NCBI GenBank assembly: GCA_900542045.1
Contig: UQMI01000006.1
Coordinates: forward strand, 22,355-86,354
Length of the DNA: 64,000 bases
DNA from: an uncultured Blautia sp.
Lineage (GTDB): Bacteria; Bacillota; Clostridia; Lachnospirales; Lachnospiraceae
Reading direction: 5' to 3'
Part shown: piece by piece, positions 35,995 to 45,404 of the stretch
Position numbering within the stretch: the stretch's first letter is position 1
Layout of the letters: each line of letters opens with the position of its first letter
Translations under genes and position numbers: made by a program
The notes under the pieces: generated by a model
What the model was told of the DNA's origin: nothing
Databases searched by the model: none
The model's input: the letters and a program-made list of their open reading frames with translations, nothing else

Positions 35995-36559
35995 TTCCGC
36001 TCCGCCTCCTTCCTTGCTTTCTTGATCTCATCGATCTCCTGATGCAAAAAGGCCCGGGTCACCAAACGCTCCCCTGGGCCCATATCGTAATAATCGGACG
36101 GCTTCCAGCCTTTCTCCCGGAAGAGAAGATAGGCGGTGTTGGTATCGCCGTCCGAATAGATCAGTTTTTTACCTCGTCCTCCGTACTGTCGTCCCCAAGG
36201 CTTGTGATTGCATTGGCCAGATCTACCACCTCATCATCAAACAGCTTTTCTGCCAGATCTTTTGGGGTTGCCGCGCCGAATTTCTTCAGTAGACTTTCGT
36301 CCTTCAGATTTGGGTCGGTGATGCCCTGCACGCAGAACATCAGATATGCATCGTACAGCCTGGAGGCATCTTTATTTCCCTTCTTGTCAAAGGCCATGCT
36401 GGAAATATCCCCCTGCTTCCTGGCTGGGATCTGCCGGATACTTACCGGTACCGCTTCTTTGGCATTTAAAAACTTCTGCAGCCGTTTTGAATAGAAAACA
36501 CCTGTTTCCAGCTCCAGTGTCGTCTTGTCCGCTTTTAATAACTGCTCTACTAAATTCAT
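35979..36559 (-). CDS. Tail assembly chaperone, -1 frameshift product
   Basis: Translation of the chaperone gene 36161-36559 can shift -1 at A-AAA-AAC (36164-36170) just before its TGA and continue for 61 codons in an open frame (LIYSDGDTNTAYLLFREKGW ...) to a TAG at 35979, overlapping the tape-measure start by 16 bp. The extension has the usual helical, charged C-terminus (EIDEIKKARKEAERKWRKR). Equivalent to the gpG/gpGT pair of lambda: the long form recruits the tape measure. Confidence 0.8.
36161..36559 (-). CDS. Tail assembly chaperone (XkdN-like), short form
   Basis: 132 residues, start ATG behind AGGAGG. QLLKADKTTLELETGVFYSKRLQKFLNAKEAVPVSIRQIPARKQGDISSMAF is typical of XkdN/phage tail chaperones. 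Its place between tube and tape measure is diagnostic. Confidence 0.9.
   Translation of the reverse strand: MNLVEQLLKADKTTLELETGVFYSKRLQKFLNAKEAVPVSIRQIPARKQGDISSMAFDKKGNKDASRLYDAYLMFCVQGITDPNLKDESLLKKFGAATPKDLAEKLFDDEVVDLANAITSLGDDSTEDEVKN
36164..36170 (-). other. Programmed -1 ribosomal frameshift site A-AAA-AAC
   Basis: Slippery heptamer in the chaperone frame (GTA AAA AAC TGA). A Shine-Dalgarno-like GGAGG ends 7 bases before it, as in dnaX, and may stimulate the shift. Confidence 0.8.
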
Positions 36560-36569
36560 ATGTTCCTCC

Positions 36570-37004
36570 TTATGCGCTGATGGAATCTAAGACTTCCCAA
36601 TCCGAAAAAGAAAACGGGATCGACTCTTCTCCAAGGGAAGCCCGCTCCCAGTTTGCCAGAGACAGTTCCGTAAACACGCAGTCCACCAGCTTCACGCGCT
36701 CCGCGCCAAACGCATCCGGATCATCCAGTTTTGTGATGATATTGGCCCGGAACGGCTTCCCGGCTTTGATACTGTCTGACATTTTGGTCAAAAAATAGGA
36801 CGATACCTTATCTAAGGTCAGCGTCCCTGAACATTCGATCCCTGTTACTTTGTATCCCTGCATCAGCTTCCGGCACATCGGTACCGCTTCCGTAGAAAGG
36901 GAAACGGTAGCCTCCACACCTTTGGCTTCTGCTAGGTAATCATTATCTACCCATACCTCTCCCCAGGTACCGGAGATGACTCTGTCAGCTGTATAGTTCT
37001 GCAT
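36570..37004 (-). CDS. Tail tube protein (XkdM-like, DUF2001)
   Basis: 144 residues. NYTADRVISGTWGEVWVDNDYLAEAKG and KVTGIECSGTLTLDKVSSYF are typical of the tube of PBSX-type tails. Follows the sheath gene. Confidence 0.93.
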   Translation of the reverse strand: MQNYTADRVISGTWGEVWVDNDYLAEAKGVEATVSLSTEAVPMCRKLMQGYKVTGIECSGTLTLDKVSSYFLTKMSDSIKAGKPFRANIITKLDDPDAFGAERVKLVDCVFTELSLANWERASLGEESIPFSFSDWEVLDSISA

Positions 37005-37015
37005 CTAATCCCTCC

Positions 37016-38146
37016 TTATACTGCGATATTTAAGGTAACTTCTTCAATGGCATCCAGGATGCTGATCTCTGCTGTTAAAAACAGCTTGTCATCCGTGTCT
37101 GCTTTTTTCAGTTCTTCGTCTGTCATGCTCTCCGGATGATCCCCCTGCTCTTCCAGATAGTCTTTTACCGCTTCTGTATCGATTGCCACGGATGCGGTGC
37201 TTAAGACACCTTCCAGGACAAGCTCGTTAAAGTAGTCCATGATTGCAGAGAGCACCAGGCATTTATTGTCATAGGTGTTTGGATATTTGCCGATATAATA
37301 GTCCTCCACCAGCTTCACCAGGTCGTCATAAATCATATCCATTGCTTCTACGACCTTAATCTTTTTCCAGGCATCCGATTTTCCGTCCGGGACGGTGGTC
37401 AAAGAATTTACGCCTCTGGCTACTTTTACTTTTTCTCCGTCATTGAAGATGATAAATTCTCCCTGGTCGATCCGCTTCTCGATGCTCGCCCGATCTACGT
37501 CCGAAGAATCAACTGCTTCCGAAAGCACAGAAAAGGTACTCGCCTGCTCGATCGGGGTACCGGCCAGAAGCCCTGCCACACGGGAGCAGAACCCCTCTGT
37601 CAGATACTTTATCTCGCTGTCTGCTGTGAGCGTATCTCCCACTTTGGCATCCCCAACCTTTAACAGGCCTGTGCTGCCCGTAACAACTGTTACCGATGCG
37701 GTTGTATAATTGATCACGCCTTCGGTGTCTGCCTCTGTATTGGGCAGTACCGCCTTGATCTTATTTCGTGCGGCCCTCTGCTCTTTTACCCAGTCTGCAA
37801 CCGCCGAAGCCTGCCCGTCTGTTTCCGCAGTTGGCGCACAGAGATACGTGACTTTGTGCGTGCTGAAATAGGACAAGGCAGCGGTATAATCCTCCGCAGC
37901 GCTGGCAAGCACATACACCACCACCCGCAGCGGTGCATTGACATTCCCGAGAAGGGCCAGCTTGACCTGCTCTTTGTTTGCTGCGGAAAGGGTCCCTGGA
38001 ATGTCTTTTTCTTTGTAGACTGTAATCGGATTTGTTTCCGGCACGGACGCTTCCTTGACGATCATGCCGACAATCCCTCTTTCCGCCCGCTTGGAAACTT
38101 CCCGGGCTTTTTCCACAAAATGAATGGTAATATTCGGTAATCCCAC
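37016..38146 (-). CDS. Tail sheath protein (XkdK-like)
   Basis: 376 residues. N-terminal block (ITIHFVEKAREVSKRAERGIVGMIVKE) and the C-terminal sheath fold (WKKIKVVEAMDMIYDDLVKLVEDYYIGKYPNTYDNKCLVLSAIMDYFNEL) mark the contractile sheath, which makes this a myovirus. Confidence 0.94.
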   Translation of the reverse strand: MGLPNITIHFVEKAREVSKRAERGIVGMIVKEASVPETNPITVYKEKDIPGTLSAANKEQVKLALLGNVNAPLRVVVYVLASAAEDYTAALSYFSTHKVTYLCAPTAETDGQASAVADWVKEQRAARNKIKAVLPNTEADTEGVINYTTASVTVVTGSTGLLKVGDAKVGDTLTADSEIKYLTEGFCSRVAGLLAGTPIEQASTFSVLSEAVDSSDVDRASIEKRIDQGEFIIFNDGEKVKVARGVNSLTTVPDGKSDAWKKIKVVEAMDMIYDDLVKLVEDYYIGKYPNTYDNKCLVLSAIMDYFNELVLEGVLSTASVAIDTEAVKDYLEEQGDHPESMTDEELKKADTDDKLFLTAEISILDAIEEVTLNIAV

Positions 38147-38575
38147 TTATATTTCCTCCTTCAGCCTTACTTCCTGTAAGGTCTTTGCATCTGTCTTATG
38201 AGGTACGGCATCGTAAAAATCAGACTGGAACTCGACATAGGGCACGTTTCGGTGGTCTCCCTCGAAATCATGGGAGAAATCAGAAGTCGTCAGGAAACGG
38301 TCGCCCACCTGCAGCTTGGGATAGAAGGCGTCTTCGATCTTCTGAAAAAACTCCAACGCGTCTATTTCATCCGCCACAGGCTGTACCTTCAGGATCTCCG
38401 CATACAATGTTTTTTCCTTTACGTTGTATCCGCCTTCTGTCAGATTCACGTTGATCGATACAAAAAAACAGGGGGTTTTGTATCCCTCTGTGATATCTGT
38501 CCCGTAGATCGGGATATCTGGTTCGATTTCCCGCAGCTTTTCTACGATAGCTGCCTTGATTTCTTTGTACGTCAA
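38147..38575 (-). CDS. Tail terminator-like protein (DUF6838/XkdJ position)
   Basis: 142 residues. Begins YKEIKAAIVEKLREIEPDIPIYGTDITEGYKTPCFFV and ends with a YVEFQSDFYDAV strand, as in small tail-completion proteins placed just before the sheath gene. Confidence 0.8.
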   Translation of the reverse strand: MTYKEIKAAIVEKLREIEPDIPIYGTDITEGYKTPCFFVSINVNLTEGGYNVKEKTLYAEILKVQPVADEIDALEFFQKIEDAFYPKLQVGDRFLTTSDFSHDFEGDHRNVPYVEFQSDFYDAVPHKTDAKTLQEVRLKEEI

Positions 38576-39018
38576 TCCAATCCGGCCTCCTCCAGGATAT
38601 TTTTTAATACACGTTCCGCGATTTCCTCAGAATGATCTGATCTTTTCGCCATAACCTGCGCAACAATTTTCTTACCCGGAGATTCTTTTCCTGTATAATC
38701 TCCGTGGCTGTATACTTCATGCCCTTCTTCCACCAGATGATAATGCGGTGCTCTTGCAGTAACAGCGACTGTGATTTTCCCTTTTTGATGATAAACTTTT
38801 CCGACTGAAAATCCTCTCTTCAGAGTTCCAGGTTTCTTTCCGTGCCCCTCTGTTACAGCATCCACATTGTCACGAATTAATCCGCGCACTGCTTTCGCTT
38901 CATCTTTTAATACCTGTTCAGCTGTATACGGGAATCTTTTGAAAAGTTTTTCTAACGCCTGATTCAACTCCTTCATATCGGCTTCATCTATTTCAAAAGA
39001 AAAACTTCCACTACTCAT
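38572..39018 (-). CDS. HK97 gp10-like head-tail protein
   Basis: 148 residues from the ATG at 39018 (MSSGSFSFEIDEADM), 6 bp after GGAGGA; the frame is open upstream in overlap with the previous gene and that part looks spurious. HYHLVEEGHEVYSHGDY and the EEAGLD end are typical of gp10. Confidence 0.88.
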   Translation of the reverse strand: MSSGSFSFEIDEADMKELNQALEKLFKRFPYTAEQVLKDEAKAVRGLIRDNVDAVTEGHGKKPGTLKRGFSVGKVYHQKGKITVAVTARAPHYHLVEEGHEVYSHGDYTGKESPGKKIVAQVMAKRSDHSEEIAERVLKNILEEAGLD

Positions 39019-39340
39019 ATCGTTCCTCCGCCTGAATCTCCAGCAGTTCATGTCGTTCATCCACATCAATGGGCGGCCCTGCCAAATACAACAGCCGCCC
39101 ATGGTATACGACCCGCATATCCGCCGTAATGTCATCCCGGTACCGCACATAGATCCGGTGTGTGACTTCCGGTTTCAATTTCCCGATAAAATTCGCTTCC
39201 GTGGCCTTTGTCGGCTTAACGGTAGCCCAGACCGTTTTATAGTCCTCATACCGCTTGCAGTCCTGCCCGATCTCATCTTTGGCATCCACATATTTTTGGA
39301 AGGTAATGCGCTTATTCAGTTTTCCGATATCAACCGGCAT
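39011..39340 (-). CDS. Head-tail adaptor (SPP1 gp16-like)
   Basis: 109 residues from the ATG at 39340 (MPVDIGKLNKRITFQKY); GGGAGG lies 8 bp before it. LNKRITFQKYVDAKDEIGQ and VWATVKPTKATE are family signatures of phage_H_T_join proteins, which close the portal after packaging. Confidence 0.9.
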   Translation of the reverse strand: MPVDIGKLNKRITFQKYVDAKDEIGQDCKRYEDYKTVWATVKPTKATEANFIGKLKPEVTHRIYVRYRDDITADMRVVYHGRLLYLAGPPIDVDERHELLEIQAEERYE

Positions 39341-39620
39341 CCGCATCCCCTCCCATTTCGTCACACTGCAGCTGCAGGACAATAGATCCGAATGTATAAG
39401 CCATCCTCTGTTTATCTGCTTCCCGGACATTTAGCACCCGGTTTTCATACAGATCCTGCACAATGGCTAAATAAAGGAGCTGTGCTTTGAAATTCTCTGG
39501 ATCATATTTCCCCACCGCATCGATAATATACTGCTTCGCCGCATCCATCATGATCTGGAGTACATCATCGTCTGCATCTTCATCAATTCGCAGGTATTTT
39601 TTTACCAGTTCCAAGCTCAA
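39330..39620 (-). CDS. Head-tail connector (gp6-like)
   Basis: 96 residues: LELVKKYLRIDEDADDDVLQIMMDAAKQYI is the gp6/SPP1 gp15 signature. Binds beneath the portal. It overlaps the collagen-like gene by 4 bp. Confidence 0.9.
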   Translation of the reverse strand: MSLELVKKYLRIDEDADDDVLQIMMDAAKQYIIDAVGKYDPENFKAQLLYLAIVQDLYENRVLNVREADKQRMAYTFGSIVLQLQCDEMGGDADAG

Positions 39621-39931
39621 GAAACCACGCCCCTCGCCTTTAACTGCGCAATGACCTCATTAACCTTATTGGCAATGGTGGGCGCATCCGCAGACTCCGG
39701 TGTCGCAATCGCTTCAACTGCTGTAGCACTTCCAGTCAAGCCTGTGCCCGCAGGCCCCTGCGGGCCTGTCTCCCCAGTATCCCCTTTGGGCCCCTGCGCC
39801 CCGGTATCGCCCTTATCGCCCTTCGGCCCCTGCGGGCCAACCTGTTCATTCTGGACGCCCTGCTCAAGCTTATTCAGTTTCTCCGCGGTGATCACATCAC
39901 CAGTGCTCCATGTTGTTGGTGTATAACTCAT
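39617..39931 (-). CDS. Collagen-like head fibre protein
   Basis: 104 residues. N-terminal docking part TTWSTGDVITAEKLNKLEQGV, then about 12 Gly-X-Y triplets (GPQGPKGDKGDTG...), then a globular end (APTIANKVNEVIAQLKARGVVS). The start matches head-fibre proteins that decorate the capsid; its place right after the capsid gene agrees. Confidence 0.82.
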   Translation of the reverse strand: MSYTPTTWSTGDVITAEKLNKLEQGVQNEQVGPQGPKGDKGDTGAQGPKGDTGETGPQGPAGTGLTGSATAVEAIATPESADAPTIANKVNEVIAQLKARGVVS

Positions 39932-40025
39932 GACGTTTTCCTCCTGCTTCTTCTCACCTTGTTTTCCGTTCCAACAGTTGCCTCTCCGACTTTCCCGCTG
40001 CCAACGAGGCTATTCCCAGCGGGTG

Positions 40026-41162
40026 TCATTCCCCCACGGTCAGTTCGCCGTAAACAATCGCCTGCGCATCTTTCATCACGCAATCTTCTCGCTCGATCGC
40101 CCTCCAGAGTGTCAGGTCTTCCTCAAATGCATTCAGGTCACCAATCGCAGCAATATTCGATGCCATGATAGACATCTGGTTCCGGTCAAAGAACTTGACT
40201 GCTTCTTTGGGATCCCCAATGATCACCGGGATCTTATTGGTCTCTGTCGGCAGGTCGGCATTGGGAACAACCGTAACCGGCACAGTAGTCGCCCCGGCGC
40301 ACAGCCGCATAGCCATCGGGTTTGCCGGATCTGGCTGCAGGAGATATTCCCCTTTCTCATTTTTCAGGGTATCCAGCCACTGCAGGCCATCATCGTTTGT
40401 GATGATCCGGGAAGTCGGCTTAAACGCCTGTCCCAGGGTAACGTTCAAAGCCTTTTTGATATCATCCAGGGATGCGATCGCCGTTTTGTCCTTCGTTTTT
40501 AATACTTCCAAGATGATCTTATTCCTGGTTACACGGGATTCATCGCCGATCCATCTGGTCAGGACGTTTACAATATTGGCATCGCTGTCTGCTAACAGTT
40601 CATTGGTCACAGCAAAATACCCCGCATATTTTTCGATCTCATAGGAAATTCGCTCAAACTGCGGTGTGGTACCGGCCCCGATCTTTCCGCCTTCCGCAAC
40701 TTTGGTAAAACCAGTCTGCTGGGCGCGCTTTTTAAAAGTCCTCTGCCCTTTGTTGGTTGTGACCTTTTCTACATCCACAAACTGGAGCAGGGATACTTTT
40801 GCGTCCCGGTACTCATTGATCCGTGTCTGGATGTCTTCCGGCACCGTATAGCCGCCGTCTGCCGGGGTTCCTTCTACCATAGTGGCATTCTTAAACCCAT
40901 TCCTGGCAGCATTGGCAAACTCCTTTGTCGAATCCTCCCCTTGTGTCGCCGCCGCCACTGTGTTTACGTTATTAGGTACAGGGACAACGCCGGTTCCTTC
41001 CGGATCCAGGACGTCTTTTAACAGGTCAAACTGTTCCTGCAGGTTTTTCAGTTCCTCTTTCGCGGCTCTTGCCTCGTCCATTTTTCTTTCATCCACGAAA
41101 GCTTTTACCTGCGCCTTCTTGTCTTCGATCTGCTCCAATAGAGCTAAAAGTTCTTTATTCAT
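40026..41162 (-). CDS. Major capsid protein (HK97 fold)
   Basis: 378 residues from the ATG at 41162 behind GGAGGT. N-terminal helical delta domain/scaffold (LEQIEDKKAQVKAFVDERKMDEARAAKEELKNLQEQF), then the shell domain starting about residue 110 (TVPEDIQTRINEYRDAKVSLLQFVDV, RISYEIEKYAGYFAVTNELLADSDANI). The delta domain is expected to be cut off by the upstream ClpP-like protease. Confidence 0.95.
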   Translation of the reverse strand: MNKELLALLEQIEDKKAQVKAFVDERKMDEARAAKEELKNLQEQFDLLKDVLDPEGTGVVPVPNNVNTVAAATQGEDSTKEFANAARNGFKNATMVEGTPADGGYTVPEDIQTRINEYRDAKVSLLQFVDVEKVTTNKGQRTFKKRAQQTGFTKVAEGGKIGAGTTPQFERISYEIEKYAGYFAVTNELLADSDANIVNVLTRWIGDESRVTRNKIILEVLKTKDKTAIASLDDIKKALNVTLGQAFKPTSRIITNDDGLQWLDTLKNEKGEYLLQPDPANPMAMRLCAGATTVPVTVVPNADLPTETNKIPVIIGDPKEAVKFFDRNQMSIMASNIAAIGDLNAFEEDLTLWRAIEREDCVMKDAQAIVYGELTVGE

Positions 41163-41184
41163 ATCTACCTCCATAAAAAATGAC

Positions 41185-41850
41185 CTATACTCCATAAAGA
41201 TACAGGTCGTTTAAAAGTTCCTTTTTTTCCGTTTCTTCCGCGTCTCTGGCTTCTTTTTCCGCGATCACTTTCTGCCGGATTTCATCTGTCAGCCGCATCC
41301 CGCAAATCTGGTTCGTATATTGTGGCATAGCGTCCTGCAGGATCTCATCCACAAATCCCATCTCCACTGCTTGGTTGGCCGTGATCCATGTCTCCCGGTC
41401 CATCAGACGCAGGATCTCTTCCTGGCTCATCCCGGTCTTTGCGGCGTAGGCAGTTGCCAGCGCCGCGTTCATCTGCTTCAGGATTTCCACATTTTTCTGC
41501 ATGTCGTGGTAGTCCCCGGATGCCCCGGACATGGACACGTTGTGGATCATGATCATTGCCACCGGGCTGATCGAGCAGGTGTTCGCCATTGCGATCACAC
41601 TCGCCGCGCTGCCGGCCAGGGACTGGATCTGGATGTCCACATCGTCTCTTCCATAGAGCAAAGAGTAGATTTCCTGACCTGCCAGGACATTGCCGCCTCC
41701 GGAGTTGATCAGGACGGTCAGCCTTTCCCCTTCCGGCTTGTCTGCCAGTGCCTGCCGGATATCCGCAGGGCAGGTGGAATCCCATTCCAGCCAGTCATAG
41801 ATCCACTTGTCATCATTGCTGATAATGTCGCCTCTTACATCAATCTCCAT
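41185..41850 (-). CDS. ClpP-like prohead protease
   Basis: 221 residues from the ATG at 41850, 7 bp after AAGGAGGT. ClpP fold with the catalytic Ser in SLAGSAASVIAMA, His in MIMIHNVSMSG and a downstream Asp. Matures the capsid by removing the delta domain. Overlaps the portal gene end by 11 bp. Confidence 0.92.
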   Translation of the reverse strand: MEIDVRGDIISNDDKWIYDWLEWDSTCPADIRQALADKPEGERLTVLINSGGGNVLAGQEIYSLLYGRDDVDIQIQSLAGSAASVIAMANTCSISPVAMIMIHNVSMSGASGDYHDMQKNVEILKQMNAALATAYAAKTGMSQEEILRLMDRETWITANQAVEMGFVDEILQDAMPQYTNQICGMRLTDEIRQKVIAEKEARDAEETEKKELLNDLYLYGV

Positions 41851-43120
41851 CTCCTTCACCTCCTTCATTGACACCGTATGCTGCCCCCACCTGTGTGATC
41901 GGCTGGTAGGTTCCGTTTACCATGTTGACATCGCCTCCCGGCACATTCGGCAGGTCAAGATATGACCTCGCCTCATTCACCGTGTAGAGCCCATTTGTTA
42001 CCGCGGATACCAGGGTATTCATTTGCGTCTGCGCGTTTGTCCGCAGGATCGCTTTTTCGTTGAATTTAAAAAAGTACCCGGCTTCCATTTCTTTTGGGGT
42101 CAGGCATTTATAATTTAACTCCTGCTCATACTGCGCCAGCCGGTAAGACATCGTGTCTACCAAAAAAGCCAGCTGCTGCGTTTCGGAGTTCGCATAGCTG
42201 GACTTCTCATAATCATTTAACTGGTTCGGCTTGATGCCAAAGGCCGCTGCGATCTGCAGGGCAGTGTATTTTTTCAGCTCAAAAAACTGGGCATCTGTCA
42301 GCTTGATGTTCAGCGGCTGCAGCGTCATCCCGATCGGGACCGGTACCACCTTGCCAATGTTTTTCGGGCCAGTCATCATTTTCGCGTATTCCGAGATCAG
42401 TGCGTCCCGGCGTTTTTTGTCCAGGTCTCCCGTGTACTGTAGTACCATGTTTGCCGTCAGGTTCTGCTGGTAAAGGCCGTTCTGGTAACTCTGCGCTTCC
42501 GCCGCGCCGTCCACCGTGTCTTTTAAGACCTCCCGGACGCTCTTCCCAACCATCCCGCCGGTAGAAAACCAGGTCTTGAAATGCAGGACGCTTTCCTGCT
42601 GGTAAAACCACAGCCTTCCGGTCCGGGGATCGGAATACTGGTAATACGGTTTGCCTTCTCCGCCAAAAATCCCGGCGTCATCCATCAGGATCTGGACACA
42701 TTCGGACTGCATGGGCCAAAAATCCAGGATCTGGTATTTCCCGCCATACCGTCCAGGCTTGTCAAGACGTGTCCGGATCCAGGCAAAAGAATTCCCGTGG
42801 TGCTCACAGTTAAATTCTATTGTTGCCCAGAAGGTTGCCGGTGTCATGATACTATTCGGCCGGTAAGACAATAACCTCGCCGCCTGGTTCGGCTCGGCCC
42901 GGATCTTCCCCTGGTCTGTCTGCTGGTAGAATTTCAGGGGCAGCTTCCCCATCGTTTCGGAAAGCAGTTTCATACAGGTGTAATAAGTCGCCTCATTGAT
43001 CGCCTGCCGGTTTCTTGCCCCATCAATCCCCAGCCATTTCAACAGTTCCTCTTCATCCAGGGAAACCGCTGGCCTGGTCAATATATTCCAGGCTTCTTTT
43101 ATCTTATTCATCATTCCCAT
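41840..43120 (-). CDS. Portal protein (HK97 type)
   Basis: 426 residues, typical: RNRQAINEATYYTCMKLLSETMGKLPLKFYQ near the start, ITLQPLNIKL-like TLQPLNIKLTDAQFFELKKYTALQIAAAFGIKPNQL in the stem/clip part. Forms the 12-mer ring through which DNA enters the head. Overlaps the large terminase gene by 17 bp. Confidence 0.95.
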   Translation of the reverse strand: MGMMNKIKEAWNILTRPAVSLDEEELLKWLGIDGARNRQAINEATYYTCMKLLSETMGKLPLKFYQQTDQGKIRAEPNQAARLLSYRPNSIMTPATFWATIEFNCEHHGNSFAWIRTRLDKPGRYGGKYQILDFWPMQSECVQILMDDAGIFGGEGKPYYQYSDPRTGRLWFYQQESVLHFKTWFSTGGMVGKSVREVLKDTVDGAAEAQSYQNGLYQQNLTANMVLQYTGDLDKKRRDALISEYAKMMTGPKNIGKVVPVPIGMTLQPLNIKLTDAQFFELKKYTALQIAAAFGIKPNQLNDYEKSSYANSETQQLAFLVDTMSYRLAQYEQELNYKCLTPKEMEAGYFFKFNEKAILRTNAQTQMNTLVSAVTNGLYTVNEARSYLDLPNVPGGDVNMVNGTYQPITQVGAAYGVNEGGEGDGD

Positions 43121-44867
43121 TCAGCAGTTCCTCCATAAACTTATCTAAGTATTCGCTGTAACTGTCCCCAAACTCATGGTACATAGCCAGCTTAAACGCG
43201 CACAGGGTTGCATCCACCGGGTCGATCCGCTTCGTGGTAGCATCCTTATCAATCTTGATCAGGCCGTTATTCTGCCGGATCACGGCATTGCTCATGGCGT
43301 AATTTAACAGCGGGTTATGCAGGTAAACAATGTTCCCACAGAAAACCTGCTCCCGGAATCCCTGGGTGGCTTCGTTCAGGTGCCGGTGGCTCTGGAAGAC
43401 TTCCTCCACGGTATAGCCTTCATTGGAGAGGTCCATCATCAGCTTGCTGGCATTGGCAGGATCAAAGCAAAGGCACTGGATCTTCAGGTCATATTTCTTA
43501 CACTCCTCCAGCACATAACGCATTACCGCGCCCTGATCTACGATCGGGGTATCTGTCACCGTCAGGTATCCGGCCCGTTCCCAGTAGTCATAGGGTGCTT
43601 TATCCTTTAAGATATGCTCCTGCAGCTTCTCGCGGGTTGGAATAAAGCTGTGCGTCCAGAGCAGATATTTAATGATCTCTTTCCCGTTCCCGTCATATTT
43701 GCCGGACTGGTATGGGATCACAAAGGCCACAGAGGTAAGGTCGGTTTTGGCAGACATATCAAAACCCACATACACCGGCTGCCCGTCAATATCAATCGGC
43801 AGCCCTTCTGCCTCGCAGGCTTTCCATTTTGCCATATCCATGTAGCCATTTTCCTTGGCCTGTACCCAGATATTCAGGCACTTGGTCAGGAACGCCGTCA
43901 TGTGCTCCGGCTGCTCTTTCGCAATCTTATACTCTCCGCGTATCTTGTCGATTCCTTCCGGATAGGTCATCCGGATCGGGTTTGCTTTTTTCCACAGTTC
44001 TTCCTTCTCAAGCCTTGAGATATCCTCATAATCCTCCGGATCCATCTCGCAGATGTCGATCAGATACTCATCATTTTCGACATCCGTATTCGGATCCAGT
44101 ACCTTGTTGCAGTAATTGTATTCCGTCACATAACACGGAAGTGTCAAATCCATTCCGGCTGTCGTAATGATCATCAGAAGAGGCTCTTTTGTATTTGCCC
44201 CTAAACCAAGGTCATAAAATTCTGTTGTCTTGTGCTGATGGTATTCGTCAAGAATTAAAATAGCAGGATTCGTTCCATCTCCGCTCTTTCCGTCTTCCTT
44301 TGACAGCGGCTTTAATGTACTTCCGGAAAAAGAATGTGTAATACTGTCTCTCGTCACCCGGAAAGCCACCTGCAGCGGAGATCCCCGCAGCATCAGCCCA
44401 GCCTCATTAAAAACAATACTGGACTGTTCTCTCTTGGTCCCGGCTGTGTAACCTTCGTATACCTCTTGATTTTTGGTAGATGTAACAGCAATCTCATACA
44501 GAGCTACGCCAGCCTCTTCCTGCGACTTCGCATTCTTCCGGGCTACCTCTGTAAAACTCTTTTTAAATCTCCGTCTTCCGGTATTTCTATCCACCCATCC
44601 ATAAAGCTGGCATAACCTGAATTTTTGCCATGGTGTAAGAATAATCGGCTGTCCGGCCAAAACGCCTTTGGAATGCCGCAGAAGAGAAAACCACTCCACA
44701 ATATTCTGTGCCTGCTGCTCATTCCAGACATAAGGGAAGCGGACATCATCCATCCGCTCTATATCCCGCAGCAGCCGCTGGCAGGCCCATTTATGTTTTT
44801 GACAACTGATCTCTTTTCCGGAGATACAGTCTTTTGCGTAAGTTACAATTTCATCCAGTAATGTCAT
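43104..44867 (-). CDS. Terminase large subunit
   Basis: 587 residues. ATPase domain with a deviant Walker A (VARKNAKSQEEAG) and Walker B ILILDEYHQHK, then the nuclease domain with acidic residues in YVGFDMSAKTDLTSVAFV, IQCLCFDPANASKL and KRIDPVDATLCAFKLA. Terminase_1 family; cuts and pumps the DNA. It overlaps the small subunit gene by 4 bp. Confidence 0.95.
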   Translation of the reverse strand: MTLLDEIVTYAKDCISGKEISCQKHKWACQRLLRDIERMDDVRFPYVWNEQQAQNIVEWFSLLRHSKGVLAGQPIILTPWQKFRLCQLYGWVDRNTGRRRFKKSFTEVARKNAKSQEEAGVALYEIAVTSTKNQEVYEGYTAGTKREQSSIVFNEAGLMLRGSPLQVAFRVTRDSITHSFSGSTLKPLSKEDGKSGDGTNPAILILDEYHQHKTTEFYDLGLGANTKEPLLMIITTAGMDLTLPCYVTEYNYCNKVLDPNTDVENDEYLIDICEMDPEDYEDISRLEKEELWKKANPIRMTYPEGIDKIRGEYKIAKEQPEHMTAFLTKCLNIWVQAKENGYMDMAKWKACEAEGLPIDIDGQPVYVGFDMSAKTDLTSVAFVIPYQSGKYDGNGKEIIKYLLWTHSFIPTREKLQEHILKDKAPYDYWERAGYLTVTDTPIVDQGAVMRYVLEECKKYDLKIQCLCFDPANASKLMMDLSNEGYTVEEVFQSHRHLNEATQGFREQVFCGNIVYLHNPLLNYAMSNAVIRQNNGLIKIDKDATTKRIDPVDATLCAFKLAMYHEFGDSYSEYLDKFMEELLNGNDE

Positions 44868-45349
44868 AGGATCGCTCCAAACGTTTTTCGAATCTTATCA
44901 TCCTGTTTTTCCACCTTTGCAGTTCCAGCCTTCAGCCGGCTATCTATCGTCAATCCGCAAAGAGATGCATACTGGCGCATCTCATCCAGATATTTCGCCT
45001 GAATTCCAATCAAGGGATTTGGCACCATCTGTACTCCATACTTTGTATGCTTCTCCACGGTAAACGGAGCATCTTTCATTTCTTCTGTTGCCTTCCGGTA
45101 ATTGGAATACGCATTGCAGTAAGCTCCCAGATTGTTCAGATCCAGATTTCCAATGATCTGGATGCTTCGCAGTTCTTTCACCAACCGCTTCCATTCCTTT
45201 TTCGCCACTGTATCCACCAACCATCTCGGCGGCTTTTCCAGTTGGTCCGCTGCCACTGTCACTGCAGCTTCTTCCTGCTTTCTTTTTTGGTAATCAATCA
45301 CTTTATTATGCCGGGTCTGCATCTCGACCGGCTTTCTTGGTCTGGCCAA
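44864..45349 (-). CDS. Terminase small subunit, P27 family
   Basis: 161 residues. PPRWLVDTVAKKEWKRLVKELRSI and LDLNNLGAYCNAYSNYRKATEEM are P27 signatures. Recognises the packaging site for the large subunit. Confidence 0.92.
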   Translation of the reverse strand: MARPRKPVEMQTRHNKVIDYQKRKQEEAAVTVAADQLEKPPRWLVDTVAKKEWKRLVKELRSIQIIGNLDLNNLGAYCNAYSNYRKATEEMKDAPFTVEKHTKYGVQMVPNPLIGIQAKYLDEMRQYASLCGLTIDSRLKAGTAKVEKQDDKIRKTFGAIL

Positions 45350-45404
45350 AATGCCACCTCCTGACGTTTTGAGAATTTTGCGGAAGAAATGGAGGCATAA
45401 GTGG

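Noticed and set aside
39617..39931. Gly-X-Y repeats taken as a DNA tandem repeat or CRISPR-like array
   Set aside because: They are codons of a collagen-like protein. No CRISPR array or cas gene was seen in the window.
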